Shown piece after piece: positions 1 to 8,652 of a DNA stretch of 64,000 nt. Source of the stretch: Chroococcidiopsis sp. TS-821 (GTDB lineage: Bacteria > Cyanobacteriota > Cyanobacteriia > Cyanobacteriales > Chroococcidiopsidaceae); contig NZ_MVDI01000001.1 of the NCBI RefSeq assembly GCF_002939305.1, forward strand, positions 744,001-808,000, read 5' to 3'. Position 1 is the first letter of the stretch. The number at the start of each line of letters is the position of its first letter. Position numbers and translations under genes: made by a program. The notes beneath the pieces are model-generated. The model saw nothing but the letters and a program-made list of their open reading frames with translations, ran no database searches and was not told where the DNA came from.

Positions 1-466
1 CGCGGGTAATTACATTACCATTCTTGGCAATCCAACCGATTCCAGCTTTTTGTGCCCAAACTTTATCTTGTACTGGCCCTGTATCTGCGTAGTAACGTGC
101 TTTAATGCCTTCGGCTTGTGCCTCTAACCAAGTACTCAGCGATTTTAGCTTCTTGTGTAAAACCTTGTGATAATCCCTTCCCCAGCCATAGCGCGATATT
201 TTGGCATACTTAGCTTCTTGGGGGCGCTGGTGAGGAGTGTAATAGTTTAAGGCAACACAAATGAGCGATCGCACGTCTGGCATGACTAATTTGATGTCTT
301 GTCGCTTGGGATTTGCCATCCATGCCATATCTGCTTGATAACCCAGTGCCAACCATGCTTGCAAATGCTGTGAATTGGTCATGCCGTCTTCTACAGCAGC
401 AATTCCTACTCGATGAAATCCTAATTCTAAGGCTTTTTGCTTAATGCGAGTCGTATCGATACTCAT
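1..466 (-). CDS. queG: Epoxyqueuosine reductase QueG, N-terminal part (cut by window edge)
   Basis: This gene is read on the minus strand from an ATG at 464-466 and runs off the left edge, so only about 155 N-terminal residues are visible. The translation begins MSIDTTRIKQKALELGF and continues with HRVGIAA, then a GYQADMAWM segment, a LICVALNYY segment, KISRYGWGRDYH and, near the edge, ARYYADTGPVQDKVWAQKAG. These match the DUF1730/QueG N-terminal domain. QueG is a cobalamin- and 4Fe-4S-dependent enzyme that reduces epoxyqueuosine to queuosine in tRNA. The iron-sulfur part lies outside the window and cannot be checked. The next gene (726) is divergent. Confidence 0.85.
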   Translation of the reverse strand, partial: MSIDTTRIKQKALELGFHRVGIAAVEDGMTNSQHLQAWLALGYQADMAWMANPKRQDIKLVMPDVRSLICVALNYYTPHQRPQEAKYAKISRYGWGRDYHKVLHKKLKSLSTWLEAQAEGIKARYYADTGPVQDKVWAQKAGIGWIAKNGNVITR

Positions 467-632
467 CCTTGTCGATACTAAAAACTTGCTTCTACGCTAA
501 CACTCCCAGATTTATTCATTTTTTTTATCAGTACAGAAACGACTTGTAACAGCATATAAGCCTGTGCGTACTAGATTTTTAGCTTGATTTATACGTTTAA
601 GATTGCTGAATTCTTCGATTTGTAAATTTTAT

Positions 633-661
633 TTGCACTTTGTAAAGAAACGTTGCATACT
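633..661 (+). promoter_or_regulatory. Possible promoter of the carotenoid-protein gene
   Basis: TTGCAC (633-638) and CATACT (656-661) are separated by 17 bases, a sigma-70-like spacing, in the AT-rich gap between the divergent queG and the carotenoid-protein gene. Both hexamers are imperfect, so this is only a candidate. A strong Shine-Dalgarno-like GGAGGAG follows at 671-677, but it is about 50 bases from the ATG at 726. Confidence 0.25.
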
Positions 662-725
662 AGAAATCAAGGAGGAGAGATTCAAGCATACAATCTAATC
701 TTTGTCAAGAATCTCTAGAGCAGAC

Positions 726-1247
726 ATGACATACACAACAGAGTCAGCTTCCACATTTTCATCCACCCGCTTCGATTCCAGCACACAGTTTGCTGACGCC
801 GTGCCTGCCACCATAGCTTTATTCAAGCGCCTCAGTGTGGACGATCAGCTAGCGTTACTTTGGTACGCATACACCGAAATGGGGCGCTCAATTACGCCTG
901 CTGCCCCTGGTGCTGCGCGTTTGCAGTTAGCCGAAGGGCTACTCAACCAAATCAAAGCGATGTCTCACGCTGAGCAGTTGCAGGTAATGCGCGACTTAGC
1001 TGCAAACAGAAACACTGCAATTAGCCGTGCTTATGGCGTTTTAAGCGCAAACACGAAGCTTGCATTCTGGTATGAACTTTCTGTATTAATGGAGCGCGGC
1101 ATTGTCGTACCCATGCCACCTGGATACCGACCTTCCCCAGCAGTGACCGAAGTCTTAGAAGCGATCAAGTCGCTTGATTTTGGTCAACAAATTACAGTGT
1201 TGCGTAACGCAGTTATTGACATGGGTGTCGATCCTTTAGCCGACTAG
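726..1247 (+). CDS. hcp: Helical carotenoid protein (OCP N-terminal-domain homologue)
   Basis: This 173-residue protein corresponds to the all-helical, carotenoid-binding N-terminal domain of the orange carotenoid protein, without linker or C-terminal domain. Visible hallmarks are VPATIALFKRLSVDDQLALL (residues 26-45), WYAYTEMG with Trp46 and Tyr49, FWYEL with Trp115, and QQITVLRN with Arg160. These align with OCP residues Trp41, Tyr44, Trp110 and Arg155; in OCP the last is needed for phycobilisome binding. Helical carotenoid proteins bind a ketocarotenoid and quench singlet oxygen or excited phycobilisomes. I chose ATG 726 because the TTG at 702 adds only an unconserved tail. The next gene encodes the matching C-terminal domain. 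This order resembles the HCP4-CTDH pair known in Anabaena; the HCP4 subtype is inference. Confidence 0.92.
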   Translation: MTYTTESASTFSSTRFDSSTQFADAVPATIALFKRLSVDDQLALLWYAYTEMGRSITPAAPGAARLQLAEGLLNQIKAMSHAEQLQVMRDLAANRNTAISRAYGVLSANTKLAFWYELSVLMERGIVVPMPPGYRPSPAVTEVLEAIKSLDFGQQITVLRNAVIDMGVDPLAD

Positions 1248-1313
1248 TCTCAGTCGGGTTGAGTGTTGGTGATTTCCCTTCCGTTACTGTTCTCTAATAC
1301 AATCAATTCTATA

Positions 1314-1340
1314 GGGGCAGGACAGTTACCTGCTCTTTTT
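1314..1340 (+). terminator. Intrinsic terminator or attenuator between the two carotenoid-protein genes
   Basis: GGGGCAGG (1314-1321) pairs with CCTGCTCT (1329-1336) around the 7-base loop ACAGTTA, giving eight pairs with two G-T wobbles. A T-run ends at 1340. This is the usual shape of a Rho-independent terminator. It lies 66 bases after the HCP stop and 35 bases before the CTDH start, so it could end the first message or reduce read-through. Confidence 0.6.
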
Positions 1341-1375
1341 GTTGTGCTTTTGCCTGCCAAATAAGAATTTGTCTT

Positions 1376-1810
1376 ATGCAGTCCAAATCTACTTCTTCAG
1401 CTAATGATACTCCAGAGCGCTCGATTAGCATTGAGGGCATTACCGAACCAACAATATTGCGCTACTTTGAAACGCTCAACGCAGGTGACTTTGATGCAAC
1501 CGCGACACTCTTTGCTCGCGATGGCACGCTTAAGGCACCTTTTGAATCTCCGATTGTGGGACAAGCGGCGATCGCAGCATACCTGCATAAAGAAGCACAA
1601 AATATGATTCTTTCACCAAGTCAGGGAGTTATTGAGCCACAAGAAGATGCAATTAAGGTACAAGTTGCAGGAAAAGTGCAAACTTCTTGGTGCGGTGTCA
1701 ACGTTGCTTGGACATTCCTGCTCAATCAGCAACGCGAAATTGTTGCTGCTACTGTCAAACTCCTTGCTTCTCCGCAAGATTTGTTAACTATGCAGCGTCC
1801 TACGTCCTAA
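1376..1810 (+). CDS. ctdh: C-terminal-domain homologue of orange carotenoid protein (CTDH)
   Basis: This 144-residue protein is an NTF2-fold (SnoaL-like) domain equivalent to the OCP C-terminal domain. It contains IEGITEPTILRYFETLNAGD with Tyr30, LFARDGTLKAPFESPIVG, KVQTSWCGVNVAWTFLLN with Trp112, and LLASPQDLL near the end. Tyr30 and Trp112 align with the OCP residues that hydrogen-bond the carotenoid keto group. Cys106 lies in the loop where some CTDH proteins form an intermolecular disulfide; that role here is inference. CTDH proteins hold a carotenoid as a homodimer and pass it to an apo-HCP, acting as carotenoid carriers in the cytosol. It follows the HCP gene on the same strand, with a hairpin between them. 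It is convergent with the gene at 1820. Confidence 0.9.
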   Translation: MQSKSTSSANDTPERSISIEGITEPTILRYFETLNAGDFDATATLFARDGTLKAPFESPIVGQAAIAAYLHKEAQNMILSPSQGVIEPQEDAIKVQVAGKVQTSWCGVNVAWTFLLNQQREIVAATVKLLASPQDLLTMQRPTS

Positions 1811-1819
1811 ATGCTAAGT

Positions 1820-2257
1820 TTAAGCAACAAGGGATTGCGCGAGCGATCGCATTAACATTTGACGTCCAAGATCGACGTCCCGTTCAGCACATTGCCAATC
1901 AGGGTGTGCACTCATCAACAAGCTTTCTAAACTTTCTTTATCAAAGAGATGCCATACCGGTATCGCTTCACCGTCAACTTCTACGGCGTAGCAATTTGAA
2001 TTAATACAGTGAATTGTAAAACTACTGGCAGTTCGCGTTATTTGCATTTGCTGCTGTGGTTGCAATGCACGGAACTGACGAATCGTTTGCTTAAATTCGC
2101 TGAGCGAGGACACAACTAGCCCTGGAATTGCAACTGCGTTTGTCTGTGCATCACCGTTGACTGTAATCCAGTAGTGCCGTGCTGGGTCAATTCCTAGTAG
2201 CCAAGGCGATTCATCGTCTAGACGGTAACGAGGTGCTAAAGAAAGTGATGGTGTCAT
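1820..2257 (-). CDS. Conserved hypothetical protein, 145 residues
   Basis: I do not recognise a named family. The protein starts MTPSLSLAPRYRLDDESPWL and contains WITVNGDAQTNAVAIPGLVV, a Gln-rich QPQQQMQITR stretch, and INSNCYAVEVDGEAIPVWHL. It has no signal peptide or membrane segment. The reading frame is well formed, with an ATG start and codon use like its neighbours, and it is convergent with CTDH with only nine bases between stops. A soluble mixed alpha/beta protein is likely; its function is unknown. Confidence 0.6.
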   Translation of the reverse strand: MTPSLSLAPRYRLDDESPWLLGIDPARHYWITVNGDAQTNAVAIPGLVVSSLSEFKQTIRQFRALQPQQQMQITRTASSFTIHCINSNCYAVEVDGEAIPVWHLFDKESLESLLMSAHPDWQCAERDVDLGRQMLMRSLAQSLVA

Positions 2258-2672
2258 AACAACAGCTTGTAATAACTTGACTTACAATCAACCGCCAGTA
2301 AGCAATTACTCTTCGTCGAGTAGAATGTTGCCTACCATACTTTGTAACCAGTAAGATCAAGTTTTCAATAAAAACTTGTATTTATAAACTCTTTTTAATA
2401 AAAGTTATAATAATAATTAATGAAGCATCCACGCAAATCCACAACATCTACTAATATACCTATAGGCTTGCTACCTAAGGCATAGAGTAAAGAATAATAC
2501 TTTATTTGTCAGTAATTTTTGGTAAAAAACGCGATTTGGCGATCGCATTGCCGTTTTGAGCGCTAAGCACAAGCGTAACGCGAAAGAAATATCGAAATGC
2601 AAAAATAGGGAGATAGGGGCAGCGCAGCTTCAAAGAAGATCGTAAGTTGTCTGCTTATCTCCTTGTGTCTGT
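2258..2672. other. Intergenic region without a gene
   Basis: This 415-base gap lies between two minus-strand genes. It is AT-rich in the middle and holds a HIP1-containing stretch near 2540 and a purine-rich AGGGAGATAGGGGC-type tract near 2610. I see no plausible reading frame or clear terminator. Confidence 0.5.
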
Positions 2673-3395
2673 TTATCCTACCAAGCCAGAACGCAATGCC
2701 CGAACGGCTGCTTGAGTGCGGTCATCAGCACACAGCTTATTCAGGATGTTGCGCACGTGAGTTTTTACTGTACCGACTGTAATATACAACTTCTCGGCAA
2801 TCACAGCATTACTGCAACCTTCGACAATCAGTTGCAAAACCTCTAGTTCGCGTTCGGTAAGTGGGTACGCGGCGATCATTTGGTCGTATTCTGCGTCAGC
2901 TGCGTTGATTGCAACGGTCTTACTATCGGCTGCAACTGGTTCTGCAACTTCCGGGGTTTCTCTTGCTTGTTGTAGAACAATCCGCGCGATCGCTGGGTCA
3001 ATCCACGAGTTACCGCCGTGCGTCACGCGCAACGCTTCTAGCAAGTTGTCAAAGCTAATATCCTTCATGCAGTAGGAATCAGCACCCGCAGCAAAAGCCG
3101 CTAACACAGCTTCTTTGTTGTCGCGTAAAGTTAAAATCAATACTTTAGTATTGTTATCATCTTCACTGTCTTGACTAGCTTTAATTTGCCGCGTGAGTTC
3201 AATACCATCTTTATCCGGTAAACCGATATCAACAATCGCAATATCTGGATGACTTGTTTGCAACAGTTTTAGCCCTTCACTGGCGTTAGCTGCTTCTCCA
3301 ATCACTTCAATTTCCTGTCGCTGTTGCAGGGCTGTACGAATACCCACGCGGGTGAGGTCATGGTCTTCAATTAGAGCAACACGAATTTTGTTCAT
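2673..3395 (-). CDS. NarL/FixJ-family response regulator
   Basis: This is a two-domain DNA-binding regulator of about 240 residues. The receiver (residues 1-125) has the acidic pair in VALIEDHD, the phospho-acceptor Asp in DIAIVDIGLPDKDG, and the Lys in SYCMKDIS. An unusually long linker (about 140-170) precedes a LuxR-type helix-turn-helix with LTERELEVLQLIVEG and VGTVKTHVRNIL. Phosphorylation by a sensor kinase should change its DNA binding. I prefer ATG 3395, which gives MNKIRVALIEDHD, over the TTG nine bases upstream. It is divergent from the kinase gene at 4044, so it may belong to the same signalling block, but the cognate kinase is not shown. Confidence 0.88.
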   Translation of the reverse strand: MNKIRVALIEDHDLTRVGIRTALQQRQEIEVIGEAANASEGLKLLQTSHPDIAIVDIGLPDKDGIELTRQIKASQDSEDDNNTKVLILTLRDNKEAVLAAFAAGADSYCMKDISFDNLLEALRVTHGGNSWIDPAIARIVLQQARETPEVAEPVAADSKTVAINAADAEYDQMIAAYPLTERELEVLQLIVEGCSNAVIAEKLYITVGTVKTHVRNILNKLCADDRTQAAVRALRSGLVG

Positions 3396-4043
3396 TGTCA
3401 ACAACCGCTTCTACAATTTTTAAATTTAAAACCAAGGTTACTAATCTGACAGGACTAGCGTAGTTAAGATCACCCATCAACAGAAGTAGAGATTTCTCTA
3501 ATCTAGAGGAATTTAATGGCGAATTTGCTAGTTTTGCCCCAAATGCCACTTCAACAAGCTGTCCTCCAAGGTTAGCGCTGAACAAGCGTAAAATGTATTA
3601 TTTGTTACTTTTCAGCAGTCGCGGACGCACATCAACAATGCTAAGCTCGAAACTTGTCTTAATCATCATTGAGTAAGTTGAACTTGTGGGATAAACTCAA
3701 TTTGCCATCATTAGTTTCTATCCAAGCGCTGGCGTTTGCTACTAAGTCTTGTGGAGATTATTGTATCAATTTGAGAAGCGAACAGACTAAGTAGAACCAA
3801 TGGCAGCGGCTAAAACATAGAATTCCTTAATTGTCTTACGTTTAGATGGTTCGGTAATTTATGTTGAATTGCGTGTACTTTTTTGGTGTTGATGACACGA
3901 CGCAAGGCAAGCGACTCATTCTGCACATAGTGTCAAATAAATCAAGTTTTGCAAAGCGGATAGTCAAGCGCCAAGACTGCTCAAAATGCAGATAAAACTA
4001 CAAAAACACTATATCGTTGCATAAATTAATAAAAGTTCTACCT
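3396..4043. other. Divergent intergenic region upstream of the sensory block
   Basis: About 650 bases separate the divergent regulator and the first kinase. Short reading frames here have no protein-like character. The frame of the kinase is closed by a TAA at 3993-3995, so the missing half of its first PAS domain is not encoded directly upstream. The promoters of both genes should lie here; I could not assign boxes. Confidence 0.5.
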
Positions 4044-6218
4044 ATGGATACTACATACAAAGACGATCGCCCGTCGATGACAGTAGAGTCAGGATGGGGA
4101 TTTACTAAAGCACTGCATCCAGAAGACCGCAACCGTTATACGACGCAACAATCCTTAGCGATCGCCAAAGGGCAACCATACGAAATCAAGTACCGCTTAC
4201 TTGCTGCAGATGGTCACTATCACTGGTACAGCGAACAGGGTACACCGGTAATTGCCGCAGGTCAAATTCAAGATTGGATCGTCAGCTGTACTCCCTACCA
4301 CGAAGAACTCGCATCATCTGCTCGCCAACCCCGCGACGAGCCTTTAAAAGCCCTACAAGAAAGCGAACAGCGCTATCGCTCGCTCGTGATTGCGACATCA
4401 CAAATCGTTTGGACAACTGATGCAGAAGGTAGAGTAGACGACATGCCAGCCTGGCGGGCGTATACAGGGCAAACCGTCGCCGAAGTCAAAGGCTGGAGTT
4501 GGTTAAACGCGGTACACCCTGAAGATCGCCATCGCACGGCTGTGACGTGGAACCGTGCAGTACAGGAAAAAACGCTCTACGATACCGAATATCGAATTCG
4601 CGGTGCCGATGGCAACTATCGTTATTTTTGGGTGCGGGGCGTACCCGTCATTGCTGAAGACGGCTCGATTCGCGAATGGGTAGGTGTCTGTGCCGATATT
4701 CACGACCGCAAGCGCGCCGAAGAAGAACTTAAAATCAGCGAAAAGCGCTATCGCGACTTAGCCAATGCCATGCCATTGATCGTCTGGACAGCACAACCCA
4801 ATGGCACAATGGATTATTACAATCAATGGTGGTTTGACTACACAGGCTTGACAATAGAGCAAAGTACCGGATACGGATGGCAAGCAATTATTCATCCTGA
4901 TGATTTATCCGAGTGTCTCAAGCGCTGGAACCATGCCGTTAGTACGGGGACATTTTACGAAATTGAGTATCGTTTTCGGCGTAAAGATGGTGTCTATCGC
5001 TGGCACATTGGGAGAGCCGTACCCGTACGCGACAATGACGGACAGATTCTATCATGGGTGGGAACCGCAACCGATATCGACGATCGCAAACGTTTTGAGG
5101 AAGCTCTTAAAGAAAGCGAAGCCCGCTTCCGAAGTATGGCAGACAACGCCCCAGTGATGATTTGGATGTCGGGAACCGATACCCAATGCAACTGGTTCAA
5201 TCAGCCGTGGCTCGAATTTACAGGACGTAGTATGGAAGAAGAAGTCGGTGACGGTTGGGCGCAAAGAGTTCATCCCGACGACAAAGAACCGTGTTGGCAA
5301 ACTTACCTAAAAGCATTTGCGGCGCGTCAGCGCTTTGAGATGGAATATCGCTTTCAGCGTGCCGATGGCGAGTACCGCTGGTTAGTTGATACAGGTGTGC
5401 CGCGCTTTACACCGAGTGGCGATTTTGCAGGGTATATTGGCTCTTGTGTTGATATCACTGAGCGTAAGGCGACGGAAGCAGCGCTGAAACATCGTGCTGA
5501 GGAATTGACTTATTTAACAAACGTGTTAGCAACAACAAATGCTGCTCTAGAAAAGCGCAACCAAGAATTAGATCAATTTGCTTATGTCGCATCCCACGAT
5601 CTGAAAGCACCCTTAAGAGCGATTGCTAATCTTTCACAGTGGATCGAAGAAGATATCGCCGACCAACTCAACGCCGAAAACCGCCGTCAAATGGATTTAC
5701 TGCGCGGGCGCGTGCATCGGCTAGAAGCCTTAATAGACGGCTTGCTACAGTACTCGCGTGTAGGACGCACAGCAACAGCAACTGAATTAGTGAACGTTCA
5801 AGCATTGCTTAATGAAGTGCTAACAATGCTCGCCCCACCCCCAGAATTTACCATCGCGATCGCCACGCCAATGCCGACACTGCACGCGCAAAAGTTACCC
5901 TTATTTCAAGTGTTCAGCAATCTCATTAGTAACGCGATCAAGCATCACAACCGACCTAACGGTAACGTCGCGATCGCCGCAACCGATAAAGGAGATTATT
6001 ATGAATTTACTGTTAGTGATGATGGTCCAGGAATCGCACCTGAGTACCACGAAAAAGTTTTTGGCATCTTTCAAACCTTAGAAGCTCGCGATAAAGTCGA
6101 AAACACAGGAGTTGGTCTTGCGATTGTCAAAAAAATCATCGAAAGTCAAGGAGGACGAATCTACATTACTTCGCAAGAAGGTCAAGGAGCCACGTTTCAC
6201 TTTACTTGGTTAAAGTAG
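4044..6218 (+). CDS. Multi-PAS sensor histidine kinase, Cph1-type core
   Basis: This soluble kinase of 724 residues has, in order, a half PAS domain (about 15-90, starting at WGFTKALHPEDR), three full PAS_3-type domains each ending in a DI-DRK or DITERK motif, a coiled coil with KRNQELDQFAYV, a phospho-acceptor His in ASHDLKAPLRA, and a HATPase domain with NLISNAIKHH, DDGPGIAPEYH and GVGLAIVKK. The kinase core is of the kind found in cyanobacterial phytochrome Cph1, which partners with small Rcp1-type receivers; such a receiver is at 8653. No membrane segment is seen. ATG 4044 is preferred over TTG 4017. The next gene begins 41 bases later and carries a closely similar kinase core. Signal and ligand are unknown. 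Confidence 0.9.
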   Translation: MDTTYKDDRPSMTVESGWGFTKALHPEDRNRYTTQQSLAIAKGQPYEIKYRLLAADGHYHWYSEQGTPVIAAGQIQDWIVSCTPYHEELASSARQPRDEPLKALQESEQRYRSLVIATSQIVWTTDAEGRVDDMPAWRAYTGQTVAEVKGWSWLNAVHPEDRHRTAVTWNRAVQEKTLYDTEYRIRGADGNYRYFWVRGVPVIAEDGSIREWVGVCADIHDRKRAEEELKISEKRYRDLANAMPLIVWTAQPNGTMDYYNQWWFDYTGLTIEQSTGYGWQAIIHPDDLSECLKRWNHAVSTGTFYEIEYRFRRKDGVYRWHIGRAVPVRDNDGQILSWVGTATDIDDRKRFEEALKESEARFRSMADNAPVMIWMSGTDTQCNWFNQPWLEFTGRSMEEEVGDGWAQRVHPDDKEPCWQTYLKAFAARQRFEMEYRFQRADGEYRWLVDTGVPRFTPSGDFAGYIGSCVDITERKATEAALKHRAEELTYLTNVLATTNAALEKRNQELDQFAYVASHDLKAPLRAIANLSQWIEEDIADQLNAENRRQMDLLRGRVHRLEALIDGLLQYSRVGRTATATELVNVQALLNEVLTMLAPPPEFTIAIATPMPTLHAQKLPLFQVFSNLISNAIKHHNRPNGNVAIAATDKGDYYEFTVSDDGPGIAPEYHEKVFGIFQTLEARDKVENTGVGLAIVKKIIESQGGRIYITSQEGQGATFHFTWLK

Positions 6219-6259
6219 CGACGACTTCTTAATTTCTCAACCCGAACTATTCCTCTTAC

Positions 6260-8536
6260 ATGACCAACCTAGACACGATCGCCGGTACGCACAACTTTAG
6301 TTTAGTCTTTCTCTCAATCGGGATAGCGATCGTTGCTGCTTATACCGCACTCGATCTAGCAACATATGTCAAAGCTACCGCAGGCAAGTGGCGTGTTGTC
6401 CTGTGGCTAACAGGTGGTGCGCTGGCGCTGGGCATTGGTATTTGGTCGATGCACTTTATTGGTATGTTGGCATATGGTTTGCCCGTGCCCGTAAACTACA
6501 ACTTTCCCATTGTTGGGGTATCAATGGTACCTGCCATTCTTGCTGCTGGTGTGGCGTTATTCCTTGTCATTCGCGAAGAATTAAGTTGGCTGCAGTTAGT
6601 TGCTGGTGGTATATTCATGGGCTTGGGAATTGCCGCGATGCACTACACAGGGATGCACGCCATGCAGTTAAAGGCAACGCCACTGTACGATCTGCGGCGT
6701 GTTGGTGTCTCGCTGGTTGTTGCCATTGGAGCTTCACTAGCCGCTTTATGGTTAACGATTCAAAACCAAAGCGAGACGATTCCGCAAAGGACAACGCGTA
6801 AGTTTGCGAGTGCGATTGTCATGGGAATTGCGATCGCGGGAATGCATTATACTGCCATGGCAGCCGTAACGTTTCAACTTGCTAACGATTCGAACGCCGC
6901 TTTAACTCAAATCGATAACTCGACACTCGCCGTCTCGATTGGTATCGCTACGCTCATTTTACTGGCACTCGCCATCATTGCTGCGACGATCGCGCAACGC
7001 CTTGCTGCTGAAAATGCCCGCACTGAAGTTTTACGCCAGAGTGAAGCACGCTTTCGCGCCCTCGAACAGAACTCTTCGGATGTCATCCAAGTCATCGATG
7101 CCGCTGGTAGCATTACGTATACGAGTTCCTCAATGCAGCGGATTTTAGGTTATACGCCAGAAGACTGGCAGGGTAAACAAGCAGTGGCACTCGTATATCA
7201 AGACGATCTTGCCTTAGCCCAGAAATTGTTACAAGATGCTTTAGCGCATCCTGCTGCAAACATTTTTGCTGAGTTGCGTTTAAAAAATGTAAATGGCGCG
7301 CGTAATTTTGAGGCGATCGCGTGTAACTTACTTGCCGAACCAAATGTCAATGGTATTGTCATCACCTACCGCGACATTAGCAAACGCAAGCAAACCGAAT
7401 CAGCATTGTGGAATGCACTCCAGCGATTGACGTTTCATGTCGAAAACTCACCGCTAGCAGTCATTGAATGGAATCGCGACTTTCGGGTAGCGCGGTGGTC
7501 CCGTGCAGCAGAAACGCTCTTCGGTTGGCAAGCCGCAGAAGTTTTAGGTAAATTACCAAGCGAGTGGAATTTTATTTTTCCAGACGATCGCACTGCTGTC
7601 GGTCAAGTTATCGAGCGTCTCATCGATGGCAGTCAACAGCGCAACGTTTCGTTTAATCGTAACTATACAAAAGATGGCAATGTTGTGTACTGCGAGTGGT
7701 ACAACTCAGGCTTGCTCGATGAAGTTGGTAATCTTGTTTCGGTACTGTCTTTAGTTTTAGATGTAACGCAGCAAAAGCGTACCGAAGCCGAACTTGTTCA
7801 GCGCGCCAATGAACTTGTTCGCCTGACTACCTTACTGGCACAAACAAACTGCGATTTACAAAAGCGCAATCAAGAACTTGATGAGTTTACTTACGTTGTT
7901 TCACACGACCTCAAGGCACCCCTACGCGCGATCGCTAACTTGTCGGAATGGATTGAAGAAGACTTGGAAGACCTTCTAACGACAGAAACGCGCCGCCAAA
8001 TGAACTTACTGCGTCAGCGAGTGTATCGTCTAGAAGCTCTAATCAATGGTTTACTAGAATACTCACGGATTGGACGCATCGAAACCGCTGTTACGTCTGT
8101 CTCTGTGGCGACGCTGCTTGCCGAAGTTATCGCTTCATTAGCTGTGCCTGTGGGTTTTACGATTGAAGTTGCACCCTGTATGCCAACGTTACTAACTCAT
8201 CGATTGCCCTTAGAACAAGTCTTTAGTAATCTCATCAGTAATGCAATTAAACATCACCCTAGGTCGAATGGCAAAATTCAAATTACAGCGGCAGAGCGTG
8301 GAGACTTCTATGAGTTTATTGTTGCCGATGACGGTGATGGAATTGCGCCAGAATACCACGCCAAAGCGTTTGGTATCTTTCAGACCTTGGGCGCGCGCGA
8401 TCGCCAAGAGAATACAGGAATCGGATTAGCAATTGTTAAGAAGATTGTTGAAAATCAAGGAGGTAAGATTTGGGTAGAATCTCAGGCAGGACAAGGCGCA
8501 ACGTTTCACTTTACTTGGGCAAAAATTAAAGAATAA
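6260..8536 (+). CDS. MHYT-domain membrane sensor histidine kinase
   Basis: The N-terminal 240 or so residues form a seven-helix MHYT domain with the three diagnostic motifs MHFIGM, MHYTGM and MHYTAM, proposed in this family to bind metal and sense O2, CO or NO. Two PAS domains follow (about 265-375 and 385-505), then a coiled coil with KRNQELDEFTYVV, the His-box SHDLKAPLRAIANLSEW, and a HATPase domain with NLISNAIKHH, DDGDGIAPEYH and GIGLAIVKK. The last 250 residues are very similar to the preceding kinase, so the two cores look like paralogues with different inputs. It lies between that kinase and an Rcp1-like receiver. The gas-sensing role comes from the family and is not shown here. Confidence 0.92.
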   Translation: MTNLDTIAGTHNFSLVFLSIGIAIVAAYTALDLATYVKATAGKWRVVLWLTGGALALGIGIWSMHFIGMLAYGLPVPVNYNFPIVGVSMVPAILAAGVALFLVIREELSWLQLVAGGIFMGLGIAAMHYTGMHAMQLKATPLYDLRRVGVSLVVAIGASLAALWLTIQNQSETIPQRTTRKFASAIVMGIAIAGMHYTAMAAVTFQLANDSNAALTQIDNSTLAVSIGIATLILLALAIIAATIAQRLAAENARTEVLRQSEARFRALEQNSSDVIQVIDAAGSITYTSSSMQRILGYTPEDWQGKQAVALVYQDDLALAQKLLQDALAHPAANIFAELRLKNVNGARNFEAIACNLLAEPNVNGIVITYRDISKRKQTESALWNALQRLTFHVENSPLAVIEWNRDFRVARWSRAAETLFGWQAAEVLGKLPSEWNFIFPDDRTAVGQVIERLIDGSQQRNVSFNRNYTKDGNVVYCEWYNSGLLDEVGNLVSVLSLVLDVTQQKRTEAELVQRANELVRLTTLLAQTNCDLQKRNQELDEFTYVVSHDLKAPLRAIANLSEWIEEDLEDLLTTETRRQMNLLRQRVYRLEALINGLLEYSRIGRIETAVTSVSVATLLAEVIASLAVPVGFTIEVAPCMPTLLTHRLPLEQVFSNLISNAIKHHPRSNGKIQITAAERGDFYEFIVADDGDGIAPEYHAKAFGIFQTLGARDRQENTGIGLAIVKKIVENQGGKIWVESQAGQGATFHFTWAKIKE

Positions 8537-8652
8537 GTAATAAGAAATACGTCAAAAGAATTAAGTATTTATTGTCAGTAACAGGAATCTGGCTAGCGAT
8601 TGAGGCAAATTAACAAATTAGCAGCAAAAATAGAATTACACTGTGCTTAATA

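Noticed and set aside
1397-2004. Several overlapping short frames around the CTDH gene
   Set aside because: They overlap the real CTDH gene and the gene at 1820 in other frames or strands and have no protein-like features.
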